Notes: generated by a model not told the origin, from the letters alone. A stretch of 64,000 nt of DNA from Trichosphaerium sp. ATCC 40318 (GCA_038496445.1 JALMLS010000005.1:124001-188000); one strand, 5' to 3'; numbered from the stretch's first letter, positions 34,330-45,966 are shown. Program-made: numbers and translations.

Positions 34330-35901
34330 TAAAATTTTGAGGTTACTTACGCGCTATGTTAGATGTCAGTGCTGAACATTACTATGGATAATTGCAGAAA
34401 TGTTGTCCTTACGCAAGTATACTGTAAAACAATGTGATTGTAACCTGACTTGATAGAGAAATGAAGGCGTGCAAGCTTGTCGATTGCTCACACGTGGACG
34501 ATAGTTACAAGTTAGAGTGTACTTCTAAGTGCATCAAGGATTCTCTCAATGTGCGTTTTGATTATATTACGAGACGCTCTAACATGCCCAGGGCGCCTGT
34601 CTTGGAACACAGCAGGACTTACCACAGCTTCTCTCCTCTCATTTTGGAGGGTTCACCGGTTATAAGAGCAGGCCAAGTTAAAAATAAAAAAACGTTTTTT
34701 TAAAATGACGTTAGGATTTTGTTTGGATAGCGTCATCACATTGTCCGAGGCAATAGGAGATGGTGATGCCGTTGGAGATTTTTTGGTGGATGTTGTGACA
34801 ACCACCGATAGCAAAGTTGGTGCGAGTCTATTTGTGGCGCAGTTGGAACACAATTGTACCGATGTCTCCAGATCTTTTTCTCAAAATAGCGACACTTCGT
34901 TTTTCCATCACTTTTGTTCGATTGCCCTACACTCTATGATAGTACCTGAATCTGTAGTTTGCTGTTTTAAAACATCAAATCCGTTGGGTACTGGAAAGTA
35001 GTGAAAAAGCCTACGGAGATGCTGGAAGGTACCAGACGCGTATGTAAGTGTACATACAACGTGTAAGCTTGGTTCTGTGACAAAGAACGCTTTATGAGAA
35101 TTTTCGCATTTTAAAACTTGGGAACCTAGCCTGCACCGGTTATTAGGAATTCTTGGCAGCCCAAAATAGAAGCGATAGGCGTTTTTGTGGAAAATTACGG
35201 TTTACTCGTTGACATTTTGTATTTTACAAGGGTTTGTTTGGTTATGTACATTGGTTTTCTCGTTTGCTTGAGCGATTACGATTTTTTTAGGTATGTACAC
35301 ATAACGGTATGGGTTGTTGCTGTTGGTGTCGCTTCATTGGTTTAGAAATAACGGTATTGGTATCGATCAATGCCATTCCAAAAGTCTGGAGTAGGTGTAT
35401 GTGGTCCTCAGAAGGCGGGAAACTACCACGAAGTTATGTTGTTGCGTTTGGTTCCCTTTTTTTCGGTGGGTTGAATTCAATTGGGTGTTTGAGGTAAATT
35501 CGATTTTACTCATAAAAGGGGTACGTACTATTCGATTGATACTGTTTTGAACTTCTTTGGTGGGAACAAAATTCGTTTGAAAATAGTAGAGCCACAAATT
35601 ACAGCAATACACGCAAACTGAAAGAACAAGAATAATGGGAAGAATACTAAAACAATTGAAATGTAGCAAGCGTTAAAAACCAAACAGCCGGGTCTTAAGG
35701 TCTACAGATGGTTAGTATATAATGTGCTTGTACTCCGTGTACCAACTTGAAAGTCATTGTCGCTACGTCCTTCTCGCGTGGTATTGGTTCTGCCTAAGAA
35801 GTTTCAATGAAAGTGTGCTAAGTCATACCTATCCTCACTTACTGTCAAATTAGGTCTGATAAATTTGCTTACCAGTTTTGCTGTTGGCTGCTTTTGGCAA
35901 C
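34330..35901. other. Long region without a supported gene
   Basis: Contains ORFs of up to 98 codons (for example 34705-35001 +, MTLGFCLDSVITLSEAIGDG) and a reverse ORF with a hydrophobic start (35367-35669, MLHFNCFSILPIILVLSVCV). None continues into neighbouring exons or matches a known family. It may hold a rapidly evolving or decayed gene. Confidence 0.35.
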
Positions 35902-37836
35902 ATGAAGGTTACGCCCAAGTATCACGTGGTATATAAGCGGCAATCATCCAACTACAAAACATTTCAGAAATATTTAATGTCACTCGCTTTACTCTATGTA
36001 CCTCTTGGTCTTGTCTTTACTTATCTAGTACTTTTATCTACGAGAACAACAGGTAATCCATTTTAACAGTGTCAGAATACTGAAAATAAACCATAGTTGA
36101 CACAGACTTGATTATACAGCGTATGATGCCTTGGACGAACGTATCACGTGAAACAAATGAAATAAAAGAAATAAATGAAATAAAACAAATAAAACAAACT
36201 ATGACGCCACCAATAGAAGTACCTCAAGAAGTAGATCAGATTAAACAAGATTATGGACATGTTTTGGCACAAATGCCTAAGACTGACCATGAAACATGTA
36301 ACGCTCTACAAGTACGTGGTAGTAGAATACATAAAAACAGATTGGGGATGATGGGAAGAGAAACACGTGGTGATACAACTTTCGAGAAAATGAATACATC
36401 GCTCGCCTTTATGCACACACCTTACAGGTGCGTATGATGAATTTTTTATTTTTTCTAGTTTTTTGTTCACCCCTTTGGGTGGTTTTGGAGATTAATGGAT
36501 ATTCAACTAGATATTTACTTACGAATTGTGGAGAAGATAAAAAGATAACGTTCGAACATTTTGGTGACACTTTGGAACAACGCCCTGCTTTGAATATTTT
36601 CATACCAACATCTAGTTCTCGTTTCAGAAACGTTATACACGTAGTTAAGTCTCTCGTGATATCATCTGAGTAAGCAAAACTTTGGAATGTTGTGAAACTT
36701 TAGAAGAAACTTACACGTTTTACGATTTGCAGGCACTTTCGTCAACACCATAACAAGACTGTTCGTATTGTACTTATGGATTTCGGTACAAAGAACAAGC
36801 TATTCAGGAGAATTGCATTGAACAGTAAGCTTGACTACATCCACTTTCCAAGTACGTTGTTGGCAGCGCGTGATTTTTTCACTTTCTCAAAATTTTCTAG
36901 AGGATATGGCAGCTTACTGGGGTTGTCATATGTATCCAAAGGCTTTATTGTACAACTCCATGTTCCTTTTAGTACCAAAAACAGAGTATACAATCTTTCA
37001 TGACGCTGATATAGTCGTACCAACACCATTCTTATCAGAGGCCTGGGTCGAAGTAAACGAGCACGTAAGTGTCATTAGATTTTTATAAAAAAGGTTTTTA
37101 TTATTAGTAGCCCGAAAAAGGATATTACCAAGGCATGACGTTTGCTGTATTTATGAGTTCTAAAGAAACAAACAAAATGATCAAGAATCAAGAAGTGAAT
37201 GGTGAGTACTCTAGTGAGGGCATATGGGGAGAAAAACGTCTTAAAAACCCAGCAATGGGAGGATCAGTTATAGTAAAGAGTTCAGTCTTTGAACGAGTTG
37301 GAGGGTACGCCAACCTTACTTGTACTAAGGACATGTAATCTTGCTAATATAATATCGCGATAGTTATGATCCCGAGTGGTACTGCGGTTGGGCAGCTGAA
37401 GATAAGATGTTTTTAGAAAAATTGAATTCATTAGTTGCAAGCGATGAAAACGTAGAAATAAAGCCAACACTAAATTGTACTACTCATCCCGAACGAAGGC
37501 ACGTGTCGCATGCAGAACAAATTGTTTTAACTGTTATTTGTATAGGTGCGTTTGGGGCATTCCAATATTTGGTGGCACGTTGCCACATCATCTGTTTCAT
37601 TTCCTGCACAGAAAAGCCAAAAAATCCAAGTACGAAAACAAAATGTAAAGTGGCTTTCGCACTTTGTCTGACTGCTCCTCTGTTGTAGAAAACTTGTAAA
37701 AACTGGAGAGCAACTTTGTAGTGAATGGGATTCTATATCATGGCCATACCAACTTACATTCATGGAGAACAAACAAAGGTTATTAGACATAGAACATTCA
37801 CCGGAGCTATCAGATTTATCTCAGTTTGATCAGTAA
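35902..37836 (+). CDS. Golgi type II glycosyltransferase, beta-1,4-galactosyltransferase-like (GT7 C-domain)
   Basis: ATG 35902 precedes a short cytoplasmic tail and a signal anchor (LMSLALLYVPLGLVFTYLVL). A low-complexity Glu/Ile/Lys linker follows (EIKEINEIKQIKQ). The catalytic region: LNIFIPTSSSRFRNVIHVVK, DMAAYWGCHMYPKALLYNSM, TEYTIFHDADIVVPTPF (a DxD-type metal site), GYYQGMTFAVFMSS, and the Glyco_transf_7C signature AMGGSVIVKSSVFERVGG, YDPEWYCGWAAEDKMF, where GWAAED replaces the usual GWGGED. Expected to add a sugar from a UDP donor to glycoproteins or polysaccharides in the Golgi lumen. Donor and acceptor cannot be told from sequence. Stop at 37834-37836. Confidence 0.75.
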
Positions 37837-38297
37837 AACAAGTCATTAGTGTACTATTATCTTTTTTGTGGTATTGAGGAAGTGAGTTCTAAACACTATG
37901 TATAACGGTATAGGCTCACGAAAGATGAGAATATGTGTCAGAGAGACGGGACTTAGTTGAAGAATAGCGTAGTAATACGTTCTGCCCAACAACCACGTTG
38001 TAATTCTCAACAATAGAGAGCTTATTATTCGTTATCCAAAACATTCACAAACAATCCGTAGTAATAGACAATCATTTGCCTTGAGTCATACCTAGTTGGA
38101 ACGTTTCTTCAAGGTTCTAAGGTGCACTCACAAATGAACCACTTTGCTTCCAAGCTAAAAAAGGCAATTTCAAGCGTTAATTTAGGAAGTAACTTCTCAA
38201 TTACATTGGACCAGTCAAAAACTAGAAAATGAAAAAGTGATTACCAGGCCACTTTATACCTACGCAAAGTGACTCGGTGTTGACTTTTTTCTTCTAG
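37837..38297. other. Intergenic, upstream of tubulin fragment
   Basis: Searched specifically for N-terminal and GTP-binding tubulin exons; none found. No other gene seen. Confidence 0.5.
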
Positions 38298-38713
38298 GAA
38301 ACGTTCAATTTGTAGACTGGAGTCCAACTGGTTTCAAGAGCGGTATCAACAACTGTCCACCTACTTTTGTACCTGTTGGCAACCTAGCAAAGGTTTACCG
38401 AGCTATTCTTATGCTCGCTAACACTACAGCAATTGCTGAAACATTTTCACACATCAACCGTAAATTCGATTTGATGTTCGCCAAGCGCTTTTGTACGTTC
38501 AGTTTCTCAGAAACTTTTGGATTTTTTTTTTGCTCTATGTTCCAAGTTACTTTCGTTCTCTTTCAGGTCCATTACTATGTCGGAGAAGGCATGGAGGAAG
38601 GTGAATTTAGCGAAGCTCGTGAAGATTTGGCTGCTTTGGAGAAGGATTACGAAGAGGTTGCTTCTGATACTGTTGATGATTATGAAGAAGAAGGTGAATA
38701 CTATGACGAATAA
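38298..38713 (+). pseudogene. Alpha-tubulin C-terminal fragment
   Basis: Two exons of an alpha-tubulin C-terminus: [20 protein letters not shown] then [28 protein letters not shown], and [31 protein letters not shown], ending EEEGEYYDE. The N-terminal two thirds, including the whole GTP-binding domain, is absent upstream. At the exon 1 end the sequence AAGCGCTTTT lacks the GC of the expected AKRAF codons, so the intron (38493-38566) is out of phase. Several normally invariant residues are changed. The first exon begins right after an acceptor-like CTTCTAG. It is a truncated duplicate, not a working gene. Confidence 0.82.
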
Positions 38714-39165
38714 ATTTAATGTTCGCATACGTAAAAATGATCACCAAAACCCAAACCCTTTTGTATAATTGCTTGTAATAACAACGTTTTTAAAATTTCA
38801 AAAAAAGCCGTCTTTGTTTTTTTGTAGTTGTGAGCAAGTTTGATCGTGTTATTGAATTACGGCATTGATGGATCAATAGGTACAAGTTGTGAAGACTTTA
38901 TTTTATTCTGTCTTTCTATCTGCAATCGATGCTCGATACTTGGGTGTTTGAAAACTGATTCTACATGTAGCTCTGAGAGATGCCCATCCAATTAACTTTA
39001 CAGATAAATTCTAGAATCTAGAAATTAGAAATACTGCTACTCTAAGCCCTATATTGTCGGTGACTTACCTCAGCTGAATAAAATAAAAAAAGTACTGATA
39101 AAGGGTTTGTTTATTTATAGTATATACAAGGCGTATCATCCAATGATACGAAAGTTCGCACGTGA
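38714..39165. other. Intergenic
   Basis: Three-prime flanks of the tubulin fragment and of the convergent unknown gene. Nothing coding recognised. Confidence 0.4.
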
Positions 39166-40070
39166 TCATACCTTCGCCAATACATGCCTGAATTTTTTGA
39201 GTGCTGGGTCATCTTTACTGACCAAACCCTTCTTTACTTTACGAACTTGTGAAACGACTGTATCAAACTTTTTCATATCAGGTACGTCAAATACGCCATC
39301 TCCATTGACCTTGTTATTTGGCATCTTCTTATAACGTTGTGATAGTGTTGTTCCTTTAACCCAACCACATGCCCAAAGTGCATCAGGTTCAACAAGTGGA
39401 CGAATAACACCCTTGGAATTCAAGTAGAATCCACTTTTAAACCTTCTACATCCTGTTTTGTTGATCACTTTGCGAGCACCCTTCAATACCTCAAGTACAG
39501 CCGCAAATGTTGCATTTGCTTTTGGCATTCCTGTCATCACGTAAAATGTTCTTTTACTGATTGGTTGATTTCCTAGACCATAGGGTGAGTCATACATCAC
39601 GATCACAAAAGTAACAAAGCAAACAATTACATACCTAAACCAGATTTGATTTTTTCTTCAATCCAAGCTGTACGAACTGCTTTTTGAATCTTATCGTATG
39701 GTGTCCACCATGTTCTCATTGAGCAAGAGTCGCTGATATGAGCACAATAACATGTGCCATTTGGATTTGGGCTGATGATTCCGATACAAGGACCCAAACC
39801 AGCAACACCACAAGGTTTTGCTATCATAAACTGTTAGAGTACATCACAGGCTTTAGAACATACGCAATGACTTCATGAATGTGCCTCCGACACCTCCTCC
39901 AACAGTTGCAGGGTTAACTGTGGGTTTCGTTGTACTATCATGAAGAGTGTCAGTAATCATTGGATTTCACTTGACGATAAATTAACGTACACTGGTGCCT
40001 TTGATGGTTTCTTCTTTTGAGTGACAAGTTTCTTTGTCTTGTTGTTGGTTGATGTTTGTTTGTTTGACAT
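39166..40070 (-). CDS. Unknown protein with Lys-rich N-terminal arm
   Basis: Four exons join in phase from ATG 40070: a very basic, Asn/Thr/Lys-rich arm (MSNKQTSTNNKTKKLVTQKK), a Gly-rich linker (VNPATVGGGVGGTFMKSL), a Cys-containing segment (KPCGVAGLGPCIGII, GTCYCAHISDSCSMRTWW) and a long C-terminal domain (ISKRTFYVMTGMPKANATFA, RRFKSGFYLNSKGVIRPLVE, ALWACGWVKGTTLSQRYKKM) ending RHVLAKV. Predicted length is about 250 residues. Splice phases only work with the acceptors GATAG near 39913 and 39822, which supports the model. No family recognised. A disordered cationic arm plus a compact domain is seen in nucleic-acid-binding and coat-type proteins, but there is no further evidence for either. 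Confidence 0.5.
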
Positions 40071-40702
40071 TTAGCTTGTTGTTGTTTGTGTTGGTTGTTA
40101 TTGATTTTGATTTTTTTTTCAAGTCAGTGAACAAGAATGACGTGACAACCACAATTTTTATTTGGTTTCCTCGATAAACTCTTTGCTGCACGAGCACTTC
40201 TTTCGCGATACCTAGTGCTAGCGAGTGCTAATACTATGTATTGGAGCTTTATCAACCTATTTAATGGTATCGTATAGTTTATAGTCTATACTACCGCTTT
40301 TAGGGTTGATCACGGTCATTCTGAAAGCAGAAACGTGACAAGAAGCCCTCTATCAATAAGTTTTATGTGAAATCTCACGAGAAACATCGTGAATACATTA
40401 CGCGAATCTTGGCATCAGACTAGAAACGTAAACGAGTGTGTAATCAACCGATTTATTCAATCTAAATATATCACGTCAGTGTAATCAAAACTATTTTAGG
40501 ATTTAAAACTAATAATTTGCAGCGCGTTACACAGCAACGCTTGAGAGTAAGCCAAGATAACAATCAGGATGAGTTAACTGCCAAAACACCTGCATGTCGA
40601 TATAATAAGAATAGTTGTCATGCTGTGCTTGAATCTTGGTAGGTTGGAGAATCAGCCGTACGTATTGGGATGAATACAGCGGAATGGTTGATACTGTCAC
40701 CG
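40071..40702. other. Intergenic
   Basis: No gene or RNA feature recognised on either strand. Confidence 0.4.
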
Positions 40703-40994
40703 TCAATCATTGCGAAACAAAGAATATATTTCATAGTTGCCTGAAAGCCACTTGGAAGCTAAATCTGGATATCTTGTTAAAGCGTTTTCTGTATCTTCAC
40801 ATTGCTTCCTCTCACCACAGTCAACATAGAACTCTCCCTCTACCAGCTCTTTTTCTCCATTTATATGGATCAATTGTCCTCCTCCATAGCAAACCCCATA
40901 GCCGTAACCACAGGCAGTCAAAGCGAATAGTGGACATCGAAGGAAGCAACAGTCGTTACAAAATACCTTGGCTTTGCTTTCCGCCACACGCCAT
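40703..40994 (-). CDS. Possible small Cys-containing protein
   Basis: Reverse-strand reading from ATG 40994 (MACGGKQSQ) with an intron to GGQLIHINGEKELVEGEFYV, DCGERKQCEDTENALTRYPD, LASKWLSGNYEIYSLFRND, stop at 40703. Amino-acid composition is more protein-like than the longer overlapping forward ORF. No homologue recognised; could be spurious. Confidence 0.3.
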
Positions 40995-41202
40995 TGAGAG
41001 AAGCTATTGCAACACTAACTCACAAAAAAAACTGAATGAAGTTTATGTAAAATTAATAAACTCCAACTTCCCTACAACCGCAGTTCTTGTTCAATACGTT
41101 TCTATGCTACACGCCCATACAATAAATAAACGGGTAAAGCGTCAGCCACCGCACGCGAACAAGTAACTGCTTATTTTTTTGCAAACAAACTAGTTGTACA
41201 AC

Positions 41203-43181
41203 ATGTCATTTAACATTAGTGAAAAGTTGTCCAGAGAACCACCTAAGTTCGTATTTTGGTTAAGTGTACCTTTGCTGGCAGCAAGCACGCAATATGTCAA
41301 AAGGTTTTGGTTATTTAGCTGTTGGTTCGCTTGCGATAGCGGCTTACACTTACTACACAAAAGGTTTGCTGGATATTGCTTATCACGCTTCTCACTTGGC
41401 TTAGCTATCAGTCCGCCGCAGCTGTACTATAAATCAAACACACAGAATAACCAAATTTTGAAGTCATGCCCATTGTTGAAAGCATCGTACTACCCTACGT
41501 TCTGGGCATGGGGATCTAACTTTACAACGATCTTTGGAGCGCAATTGCGTCACATTCCCAAAATGACTTCCAACGTGTACGCAGACTCCGCAACAGCGTT
41601 TTTAAGCGTGTGGAAACCACGCAGGCGAATTGTAGCGGCCCAAAACAATTCAATACGTTAAAACTGCCACTAACACGTATTAGTGAACCCTTTCACTTCT
41701 CTGATGGAGGTGAGACTGCTTTGGTGTGGTATGGCAATAAGGTAAATCGGAACAAAGAACCAACGCTTGCTATTCTACCAGGTAAGTATTTGAGCGTATA
41801 ATTTATCATTCTGATGCTTATCATCGCCATTTAAATTACACCGAGTTTTTGCGGTACAATACAATTTCCCACCTTTTGTAATATTTCTGGTCGTCAGCTT
41901 GATGTTTAACCCTCGTATAGGTCTTAACGGTAGATCTGATGATTGTTACGTACGCTCTATGGCTTATAGTGCCGTAAACAAAGGGTGGCAAGTGGTTGTG
42001 ATTAATCACAGGTAGCAAAGAAATAACTTTTTTATGTACGTAGTGACACGTGTCATAGGGGTAAATATGTGCCTCTAAAGAGTAAGCGCATGTACAGGTA
42101 AGCAACAAATATTGTTATTATCATTGAAGACAGCATCTGTTTGAAAAAGGAATACGTTTTTGACACCTGAGTAGTGCCGCTTGGACTCAGGATTTACACG
42201 ATATTTTTAAGCATATACGTGAGCAACTACCTGAATCCTTACTCGTGGGTATTGGTTACTCACTTGGCAGCAACATTATGCTAAAATATGTTGCTGAAAC
42301 AGGGGAAAAATGTCCTCTCAGTACGCTTTTTTCTCTTAGTTTTAACCTTCATAGTATCTTGTTTGTCTATGTTTACTGTTCCCTAGATGCAGCCATTTCG
42401 GTCTCAAACCCTTTCAACTTCCCATTGTGTGCTAAGCACTTGGAAAAAAATACATTGTACAATTCTTATCTAGCTCGGCAGACTGTAAAATCATTCAAAA
42501 GGTAAGTCAGTTGACATGAAAACAAAATCCAAAAAATTCAGCACAACTTCTGTTATTTTTTTCAAAACGTTACAGGTACTTTGTGAAATCATTCGTTAAC
42601 AACTGAACTATTAGTATGGAGCATATTTTCGATGATGGGTCTTTAGATTTTGACAAAATACACAAGGTTAAGTGTCAACTAGCAAATAATAGGCTTAATA
42701 TTGTATTTACTAGTGCACAACAATGAGAGCCTTCGATCGGTATACAATAGCCCCTCACTTTGGTTATGCTGATGAAGAAGAATACTACCATGATGCAAGT
42801 TGTTGTCACAGACTTTCAAGTATGCAACAAGTTGAACCTGTTTTTGCTAGACTTGTTTCATAGTAATTGATGTTAACTTTGCCTTTTTGTAGGTATACGA
42901 ATTCCTGTACTTTGTATAAATGCTGCGGATGATCCAATCATACCTGCAGACTGTATACCGACAAACACATGTTGCTTTACAGATAATGTGCTGCTTGTCG
43001 TTGTCAAAAAAGGTATGTAGCTTTTGAACCACAACAATCCCGCCTTCTATTGCACTAACACTGCTATACAGGAGGCCATATTGGATTTATAGAAGGCCTA
43101 TGGCCTTTTGGAGCTACAACTTGGTTAGATAGAGTTGTACCAGAGTATCTAGAAGCACTAAGACGTGACATTTATGCATAA
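41203..43181 (+). CDS. ABHD1/3-EMB8 (YheT)-type alpha/beta hydrolase
   Basis: Forward multi-exon gene. An N-terminal hydrophobic stretch, YYKSNTQNNQILKSCPLLKA and the SYYPTFWAWGSNFTTIFGA motif are typical of the EMB8/ABHD3 N-terminus. Then HFSDGGETALVWYG, LPGLNGRSDDCYVRSMAYSA, GWQVVVINHRG. The catalytic triad is visible: Ser in VGIGYSLGSNIML, Asp in CINAADDPIIP, His in KKGGHIGFIEG. It ends EALRRDIYA, TAA at 43179-43181, only 31 bp from the convergent helicase-like gene. Relatives are membrane-anchored lipases/esterases. The first exons (41203-41460) have alternative starts at 41203 and 41292. The exon at 42890-43014 is the source of the arm A fragment at 21.2 kb. Confidence 0.8.
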
Positions 43182-43212
43182 AAGTCGATTTAAAAAACAA
43201 AGCTTATTAAGT

Positions 43213-44769
43213 TTATTTCATTAACTCATTCAATGATTTACGAATATGCTGAGCTCTTTTCATGGTATCTGCATGAATGTAATTGACTTTACACCACTCA
43301 TCAGAATATCCGCTTGCAACCCATGAATCATAGACGTTGATTAAGGTTTGAGTCTTGTCCGTTTTTTCAAATAGGCACTTTTTCTCATCTGCAGCTCTTT
43401 CTTTACCTCGTGGCCGAACGAATACAGAAGGTACAGTATCCATTGCTACTACAGTCAACGCTTCGGCTAGCTTACCTTCTGTGCGTCCAGCGCTCAACAC
43501 CTTCAAATTGTGGAAGGCTACAGGCAGCTTGACTATTGCCTTTCCTTCGTTTGTAATGTCACCTCTGCCATCTAAAGCCCCGATAGAGCACAGACGCTGA
43601 TACGCTGTTTGGATTCTATTCTTGTCTGGATTGTCGATGAATGTCATTGCTGAAACATCAAAATCAAGTGCCTTCATTAGCAGAACGGTACTTGTAATTG
43701 GTAAGCGCAGAATGTCGGGTATATAGTTTTTGTGCAAAGCTTGTTTGTTGTAGAGCCTACAAACAGTACCAGGACCATCTAGGCACGCAAGGTTGGCTCT
43801 TTTGGTTGCCTCCATTGTAGTGACATGTTGCACAACAATATCTGTTCTGTCGGTGGATGGATCGTATTCTAAGCGTTCTGTGTAGCCACAATCAATAACT
43901 AGAGAAATACCTGGTATTCTAACAAAACTATCCACTTGGCTTGTTGCTAGGATTATCTTTCGTTTTCCTGTTTTATCTGTTTTATATAAATCTTCTATTT
44001 CGTTTGCCGACATTGCGGAGTATAAAGGGAGAATAACTGCATCCAAACCTGACAGATATTGACGAGCGAGTTCAAGATCAGGCTTCTTCGGAAGAATAAC
44101 CAGAATATCTCCATTGTTGTGATCATCGAAAAGTGACTTTGTGTTTGTTAAAGCAACTTCCATGAAGTTGTTTAATGTGCTAGATGTAGGCACATTAATA
44201 TGCTCAACTGTCAAAGGAAAGATACGTCCTGGAACAACAAAGATTGGGCAGGATCCAAAGAAATCAGATACTTTAGCATTGACATAAGCATCGACACTTA
44301 ATACTACCTTCAAGTCCTTTCTTTGTTGAATCAGGTTGCGTACAAGAGCCATTAAGGTGTCTGTCGCTACTGTACGTTCCTTCACATCTCCTATTATTAT
44401 TGTAGAGTAATCTTGTAGCGTTTTGTTCTCAAGGAATGTTCGCAATAGCATCTGGTCCATAGTGTATTGAATAATTGTTGATTTGGATGTACACTGATCA
44501 AACGGGCATGTATAGCCAACTTTTTGCCCCAAAGATGCATTATCATACTCCCCAGCAACGCGGTTTGCCATGGAAATGGCTTTGCGATCGCTTGTAAGCG
44601 TACAAACAATTTTACCAACAGCTCCTGCTGACAAGAGATACTGTGGTAACTGGCTTACAACATCGTCACCATTATTAGTCTGTACAGCCAAAACTTGGTA
44701 TTTGTTTAATGCCTTTAGTAAAGATTCTTTGTATGGATATATGGGTAGTGTTGATTTGATAGGTTCCAT
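43213..44769 (-). CDS. Catalytically dead DEAH-box helicase homologue
   Basis: Intronless ORF of 518 residues aligning along its length to Prp22/DHX-type DEAH helicases, including the HA2 region (LCSIGALDGRGDITNEGKAI VKLP). Catalytic motifs are lost one by one. Walker A is TNNGDDVVSQLPQYL where GxxGSGKTTQIPQYL is usual. The DEAH site is IIIGDVKERT instead of DEAHERT. Motif III is LSVDAY instead of TSAT. Motif VI is KRANLACLDGPG instead of QRAGRAGRxGPG. Flanking scaffold (CTSKSTIIQYTMDQMLLRTF, PIFVVPGRIFPLTVEHI) is well kept. It is shorter than the usual 700 or more residues, lacking the OB-fold end. A clean ORF with lost chemistry suggests a non-enzymatic, perhaps RNA- or protein-binding, role (inference). 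Divergent from the F-box-like gene. Confidence 0.82.
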   Translation of the reverse strand: MEPIKSTLPIYPYKESLLKALNKYQVLAVQTNNGDDVVSQLPQYLLSAGAVGKIVCTLTSDRKAISMANRVAGEYDNASLGQKVGYTCPFDQCTSKSTIIQYTMDQMLLRTFLENKTLQDYSTIIIGDVKERTVATDTLMALVRNLIQQRKDLKVVLSVDAYVNAKVSDFFGSCPIFVVPGRIFPLTVEHINVPTSSTLNNFMEVALTNTKSLFDDHNNGDILVILPKKPDLELARQYLSGLDAVILPLYSAMSANEIEDLYKTDKTGKRKIILATSQVDSFVRIPGISLVIDCGYTERLEYDPSTDRTDIVVQHVTTMEATKRANLACLDGPGTVCRLYNKQALHKNYIPDILRLPITSTVLLMKALDFDVSAMTFIDNPDKNRIQTAYQRLCSIGALDGRGDITNEGKAIVKLPVAFHNLKVLSAGRTEGKLAEALTVVAMDTVPSVFVRPRGKERAADEKKCLFEKTDKTQTLINVYDSWVASGYSDEWCKVNYIHADTMKRAQHIRKSLNELMK

Positions 44770-45055
44770 AGTTGCTATTGAAGAGTTGGTCGTGGTTTAA
44801 TGAAAACTCGCAAGCAATTGAAAAAAGCAAAGCAAAATCGTTGCGCAACACACAAATGGAACAACACAGAAAAGCAGCAAAAATATCACAGGAGTTTATG
44901 ACTTACAGCGGTACATGTTGTAGACGCTTTAGAATATAACCGCAAAGAAATTGCAAGTCAAAAACTAAGAAAAAAATAAGAGTACAAAAGTAAACCACTT
45001 AACGAAGAGTTGTGTTCCAAATACATTTTGTTACTACTTTGTCTAAAAACCTTCG
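44770..45055. promoter_or_regulatory. Bidirectional intergenic region, arm B
   Basis: A 286-bp gap between divergent starts, matching arm A except for about 100 bp deleted there. Conservation on both sides of the deletion suggests promoter elements for both genes. No specific motif can be named. Confidence 0.5.
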
Positions 45056-45966
45056 ATGCCTCCAAAACGAAAGCGTATAGCAACGCTTGCCTCAACATTC
45101 CATGAATTACCTGTAGAAATTATAGCAACGATCGTTGGACGCTCTATAGATTCTTCAGAGCCTTTTAGCGATTTTTCTCGCGTTCTTTATCTTTCTAAGG
45201 GCGTTTATAAAGCGTTGCTTTCTCAACCCAATTATTGGCGTTGTAAGGTAGCCAAAGAGGTCAAAACAGCGTTTCACGATACATTTTATTGTTGTGCTAG
45301 AGGTGATGGTGGTTGGTTCTACAGAAATCATAAAATAGCTCCCTGCGGCACATTGTATGCTATGGATGATGGTTTCGACTTCAGTCCAGCGAAGAATCCA
45401 GATAGAACAGCGCAAGAATGGAAATATTATTTAGAAAGTGGAATCAACTTTTCATTGAAGTTGACAGCAATACTTGAGCAATTGGATTACAATGATTTCT
45501 TCAGAGCTTTCGGATACGGTGGTCCACGTCCTATGGCTTTCATGGTTCCGCCATGTCCTGATGCTGAGTTATCGACATTTGGTGCAAACTATGTCTTCAA
45601 GACAGCAAACCCTGATGGCAAGGTTGTCACTTCTGAACAAGATCCGTCAGGTGCTGGTTTGTTTATAGAAGATAGTTACGAAGATTTTATGAAAGCATAA
45701 AGGAGAACAGTGCAGAAGAAGATAAAGAAGAAAATGAGGAAAATGGCGAAGACAATAGTGAAGACAGTGAGGCCAGTACACAAAAACGTTCAAGAGAGTC
45801 ACAAGTAGAGATGTGTGATGAAAAAATACGTAAATTAATGGAAGATTATAACCTGCCTTTAATGAGAGCTGAAGGAGGGATAACAGATTCTAGTATTGAT
45901 ATTCTGTATATCGCTGACGGAAAGACAGGTTTGTTTGCAGGTGCAGGAATCTTTAAATGCTGGTAG
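45056..45966 (+). pseudogene. F-box-like gene, frameshifted copy
   Basis: Same start and F-box-like N-terminus as the intact arm A gene (MPPKRKRIATLASTFHELPV). At about 45697 one T is missing relative to arm A (GCATAAAGG against GCATTAAAGG), giving an immediate TAA after 214 residues. The downstream frame (acidic run, TQKRSRES, to GIFKCW and TAG at 45964-45966) remains otherwise open and similar, so the break is recent. A truncated 214-residue product could still be made. Confidence 0.85.

Noticed and set aside
40636-41166. Forward 176-codon ORF
   Set aside because: Composition is not protein-like and it starts from an intergenic area; a reverse-strand reading is slightly more plausible.
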